Shown here: positions 6,957 through 9,481 of the stretch, one piece after another | Layout: each line of letters begins with the position of its first letter | Numbering within the stretch: the stretch's first letter is position 1 | Assembly: GCA_036008325.1 (NCBI GenBank) | Contig: DASYNW010000109.1 | Span: forward strand, 1 to 9,481 | Length of the DNA: 9,481 nt | Origin: AP-15 sp036008325 | GTDB lineage: Bacteria > Pseudomonadota > Alphaproteobacteria > ATCC43930 > CGMCC-115725 | Reading direction: 5' to 3' | Translations under genes and position numbers: made by a program | Notes under the pieces: model-generated | What the model saw: the letters and a program-made list of their open reading frames with translations, nothing else | Told to the model about the DNA's origin: nothing | Database searches by the model: none

Positions 6957-6983
6957 AAGAAAGCAACACGGATCTTCCCATCC

Positions 6984-8240
6984 CTATTTGCAAACGATCC
7001 TCCCGGCGATTGCGGACTCGACGCAGCGCTCGAGGCTCCCCAGGGTCGGCCGGTAGCCATAGCCGCCAATGATGTTGACGAGCTTGGCCGAGTTGGTCAT
7101 CAGCCGGGTCCAGCCGTTGGCCTCGGCCATCTCGCGAGCATAGCTCTGGTAAAAGCAGATGCCCTCGGCGACGACGGCGCCGGCCGTCTCGATCCGCCGG
7201 GTCAGCCCCATGCGGTCGGCCGCGTGCTTGATCTCGGGCGAGGTGGTGAGGAGCACCGTCGTCATGGGGTGGATGCGGCGGCCGTCGAGCGCCTGCGCCA
7301 CTTTTTCGATCTCGAACAGCGACAATTGCGGCGCGCCGAAAACGACGACGTCGAGCTTGTCGCCGGGGGCGGCATAGCGCGCGAGGAAGGCGTCGATCTC
7401 GGCCCGGCCAATGATGATGGCCTCGGGCGCCGGCCCGGCAAAGACCGCATCCTCGGCGGTGATCCCCGGCATGTGGAACAATGCCACCGAGCCGAAGCTC
7501 GCCAATGCCGTGCCGAAATGCTTCAGCGCGTCGGAGCCGGGAACCTTCGTGATCCCGTCGATGACCGGGACCTGCCAATACGAGCCGCAAGCCTCGCCGA
7601 CGATGCCGCCCACCGCACCCCACTCGCTCAGGTCGCGCGGCGTCTCGGTCAGCCGGAAGCGCCGGGTGCCGCGCCGGCATTGGTCGAGGTGGTAGCCATA
7701 GCGCGGGGTGCGGCCGGTCAACGCCGCCGCCAGCGCCGATGGGCCGCCCTCGAAATTGCTGTGCGCGCCGAAGACGCTGTTCGAATAGATCACCACCCCG
7801 GTGTCGCCGTAGGCCAGATGCTCGCCCCGCACCGGCGGCAGCATCGTCTGATAATTGATGCAGGTGTCGGTCATCAGCACGCCGAAGGCGCAGAGCGCCT
7901 CGATCGCCCGCCGCTCGAGCGCCGCCATCCACTCGCTCTGGCCGAGCCGGCGATAGACCACGAAATCGATGCCGCGCGGATCGGTGATGGCGGGCACCCG
8001 AACCCGCCGCTCGGCGTCGGGCGCAGCGGCGAGGACTTCGAGAAAGCGCACCCCGGCCTCGCCGAGCGATTCGGTGTCGGCCATGATGTGCGCTTGGCTG
8101 ACGTGCACGAAATCGGCGGCGTCAAAGAACGCGCCGACCGCGATCTGGTGGGCCAGCGCCCAGCGCCGCGGCTCGCCCAGCGCCCCGGCCAGCATCGCCT
8201 GTTCTTCATCGGAAAGGCGCATTCGCCCTGTTCCGGTCAC
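6984..8240 (-). CDS. Aconitase X catalytic (large) subunit, DUF521
   Basis: This is the catalytic subunit of aconitase X, iron-sulfur lyases that dehydrate hydroxyacids; characterised members act on cis-3-hydroxy-L-proline or mevalonate 5-phosphate. The 418 residues show the family order: LSDEEQAML (9-17), HVSQAHI (46-52), TDTCINY with Cys127, a YGDTGVVIYSNSVFGAHSN block (144-162), LFHMPGITAEDA (254-265), FGAPQLSLFEIEKVA (301-315), a segment with Cys362 (EGICFY), then TNSAKL (382-387) and a C-terminal SLERCVESAI helix. From memory most relatives have Gly-Cys-Pro-His where this protein has Gly-Ala-Pro-Gln (302-305), so one cluster cysteine may be missing. The GTG at 8240 is preferred because a strong Shine-Dalgarno sequence lies six bases upstream and it overlaps the CoA-transferase stop as GTGA; an ATG at 8222 is the alternative. 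The substrate is unknown. Confidence 0.9.
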   Translation of the reverse strand: MTGTGRMRLSDEEQAMLAGALGEPRRWALAHQIAVGAFFDAADFVHVSQAHIMADTESLGEAGVRFLEVLAAAPDAERRVRVPAITDPRGIDFVVYRRLGQSEWMAALERRAIEALCAFGVLMTDTCINYQTMLPPVRGEHLAYGDTGVVIYSNSVFGAHSNFEGGPSALAAALTGRTPRYGYHLDQCRRGTRRFRLTETPRDLSEWGAVGGIVGEACGSYWQVPVIDGITKVPGSDALKHFGTALASFGSVALFHMPGITAEDAVFAGPAPEAIIIGRAEIDAFLARYAAPGDKLDVVVFGAPQLSLFEIEKVAQALDGRRIHPMTTVLLTTSPEIKHAADRMGLTRRIETAGAVVAEGICFYQSYAREMAEANGWTRLMTNSAKLVNIIGGYGYRPTLGSLERCVESAIAGRIVCK

Positions 8241-9481
8241 CGGTCGCCCCCTCCCATTCCCTCCCCCGCCTGCGGGAGAGGGAATGGGTGGGGGCCGAGG
8301 CGAGGGGATTCGGGCTCGATCGCGATCTTGCGGGCGATGAGATCCGCGATCTCGGCGTCGCCCAGCCCCGCGTCGCGCAAGATCTCGCCCGTGTGCTCGC
8401 CGAGGCGCGGGGCCGGCTGGCGCAACCCGCAATCGGCGGCGCCGAACCGCACCGGCGGGCGCACGGTGCGGATGCGGCCTTCGCTCGGATGCTCCGAGAT
8501 TGGAAAGAAATCGACGGCGGCGAGCTGCTCGTCCTGCGGCAATTCGGCGAGCGGGTTGACCGGCCCGCACGGGATGTCGGCCGCCTTGAGCCGGGCGAGC
8601 CAATCGGCGGTAGTTCCGCGGGCGACGCATTCGGCGACCAGCGCATAGAGTTCGGCGACATGACGGCTGCGGGTCTGGGCGTCGGCAAGGCGCGGGTCGT
8701 CGGCGAGTTCGGCCCTTCCGGCGATGCGGAAGAAATCGCGCCAGTGCCGGTTGCTGTACGGCAAAATGCAAATATGGCCGTCGGCGGTGCGGTGCGGCCG
8801 GCGGTCGGGCGCCAGCATCCGCGCATAGCCGGGTGGCCCCATCGGCGGCTCGAAGGTCAGCCCGCCCATATGCTCGGCCATTAGGAAAGCGGCCATGGTT
8901 TCGAGCATCGGCACCTCGACCGCCTGGCCCTCGCCGGTGCGCTCGCGCTGCAACAATGCCGCCATCACCGCATAGACCATGGTGAGCCCGACGGTCTTGT
9001 CGCCGACCAGGGTCGGGACAAAACGCGCCTCGCCGCCGGTCGCCTGCTCGAGCGCGACAAAGCCGCTCGCCCCTTGGATGATGTCGTCGAAGGCCGGCCG
9101 GTCGGCGAGCGGGCCGTCCTGGCCATAGCCATGGGCCGAGCAGTAGACCAGCCGCGGGTTGACCGCGCGCAGCTTTTCATAGGCAAAGCCCAGCCGGGCC
9201 ATCGCCTGCGGGCGCATGTTGTGCATGAACACGTCGCTCTGCCGCACCAGCGCCAGCAATATCTCGGTTGCCTCGGGGCGTTTCAGATCGAGGCACAGCG
9301 AGCGCTTGTTGCGATTGAGGTTGAGGAACACATGGCCCATCTCGCGGTGCCGCGCCGGGCCAGCATAGCGCATGATGTCGCCCTCGGGCGCCTCGACCTT
9401 GATCACCTCGGCGCCGAGATCGCCCAAAATCTGCGTCGCCAACGGCCCCAGTACCACGGTCGTCAGATCGATGATTTTGAT
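8237..9481 (-). CDS. Family III CoA-transferase (CaiB/BaiF type), start outside window
   Basis: The enzyme moves coenzyme A between carboxylic acids through acyl-aspartyl and glutamyl-CoA intermediates, in the cytoplasm. 414 residues are visible; the frame stays open through the right edge, and the first residues (IKIIDLTTVVLGP) are the usual N-terminal strand, so only a few residues are missing. Typical segments are LGDLGAEVIKVEAPEGD (19-35), NLNRNKRSLCLDLK (54-67), VFMHNMRP (84-91), and AHGYGQDGPLADRPAFD (116-132). The catalytic aspartate is probably Asp161 in VGDKTVG, followed by the family segment RTGEGQAVEVPMLE. The last 19 residues (GPHPFPLPQAGEG..., codons 8240-8296) are the translation of a palindromic repeat rather than native sequence. 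The gene overlaps the next by four bases, so the pair is almost certainly co-translated; the acid it activates is probably linked to the aconitase X substrate. Confidence 0.92.
   Translation of the reverse strand: MKIIDLTTVVLGPLATQILGDLGAEVIKVEAPEGDIMRYAGPARHREMGHVFLNLNRNKRSLCLDLKRPEATEILLALVRQSDVFMHNMRPQAMARLGFAYEKLRAVNPRLVYCSAHGYGQDGPLADRPAFDDIIQGASGFVALEQATGGEARFVPTLVGDKTVGLTMVYAVMAALLQRERTGEGQAVEVPMLETMAAFLMAEHMGGLTFEPPMGPPGYARMLAPDRRPHRTADGHICILPYSNRHWRDFFRIAGRAELADDPRLADAQTRSRHVAELYALVAECVARGTTADWLARLKAADIPCGPVNPLAELPQDEQLAAVDFFPISEHPSEGRIRTVRPPVRFGAADCGLRQPAPRLGEHTGEILRDAGLGDAEIADLIARKIAIEPESPRLGPHPFPLPQAGEGMGGGDR
8247..8255 (-). promoter_or_regulatory. Shine-Dalgarno site of aconitase X large subunit, inside a hairpin stem
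   Basis: On the minus strand GGGAGGGGG sits six bases before the GTG at 8240. It is also the 3' arm of the repeat C hairpin, so it would be hidden in the folded RNA unless ribosomes translating the CoA-transferase open the stem. It decides the GTG start over the ATG at 8222, which has only a weak AGGG nearby. Confidence 0.6.
8247..8294. repeat. Palindromic repeat C inside the CoA-transferase 3' end
   Basis: CCCATTCCCTCCCCCGC (8253-8269) pairs with GCGGGAGAGGGAATGGG (8272-8288) with one mismatch around a 2-base loop. After one unpaired position, CCCCC (8247-8251) pairs with GGGGG (8290-8294), giving a stem of more than 20 bp. It shares the CCCTCTCCCGC core with repeat A. It lies wholly in coding sequence and specifies the CoA-transferase tail. 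Confidence 0.85.

Noticed and set aside
6933..8648. A 571-codon open frame on the plus strand across the aconitase X large subunit and CoA-transferase
   Set aside because: It reads through repeat sequence and antisense to two well-supported genes, and its product has no recognisable motif.

Overview
The window is high-GC DNA with strong third-position G/C bias, and it looks like an alphaproteobacterial chromosome. Three things point that way: LpxI rather than LpxH directly before LpxB, a cyclase with a rhizobial-type N-terminal region, and palindromic intergenic repeats of the kind common in alphaproteobacteria. The genus cannot be named from this sequence.

Layout. 1-1917 (+) holds the end of a lipid A operon: the 3' end of lpxI, then lpxB, then a nickel-type glyoxalase I (gloA). 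1928-1997 is a folded palindromic repeat lying between convergent genes. 2011-3711 (-) encodes a D-aminoacylase-like amidohydrolase. A 257-bp divergent spacer separates it from an alpha/beta hydrolase at 3969-4877 (+). After 270 bp without a convincing gene comes a class III adenylate cyclase, about 5148-6413 (+), which has no ATG or GTG start. It converges, with only 12 bp between stops, on a minus-strand operon that reads inward from the right edge: a family III CoA-transferase (right edge to 8237), the aconitase X catalytic subunit (8240-6984) and the aconitase X swivel subunit (6845-6426).

How the genes work together. LpxI and LpxB catalyse consecutive steps of lipid A synthesis: UDP-2,3-diacylglucosamine to lipid X, then lipid X plus UDP-2,3-diacylglucosamine to the disaccharide. 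The CoA-transferase and aconitase X genes look like one catabolic unit, because the first two overlap in a GTGA stop/start. The likely theme is activation of a carboxylic acid as a CoA thioester plus dehydration or isomerisation of a hydroxyacid; the substrate is unknown. The amidohydrolase and alpha/beta hydrolase fit peripheral breakdown of amides or esters, but nothing ties them to the aconitase X unit.

The most interesting features are in the aconitase X operon. A palindromic repeat forms the last codons of the CoA-transferase and also carries the Shine-Dalgarno sequence of the next gene inside its stem. A different repeat separates the two aconitase X subunit genes. The catalytic subunit appears to lack one of the cysteines expected of the family, and the amidohydrolase appears to lack two metal-ligand histidines. 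I did not find an obviously new defence or mobile system, and I see no tRNA, rRNA, CRISPR array or transposase gene.
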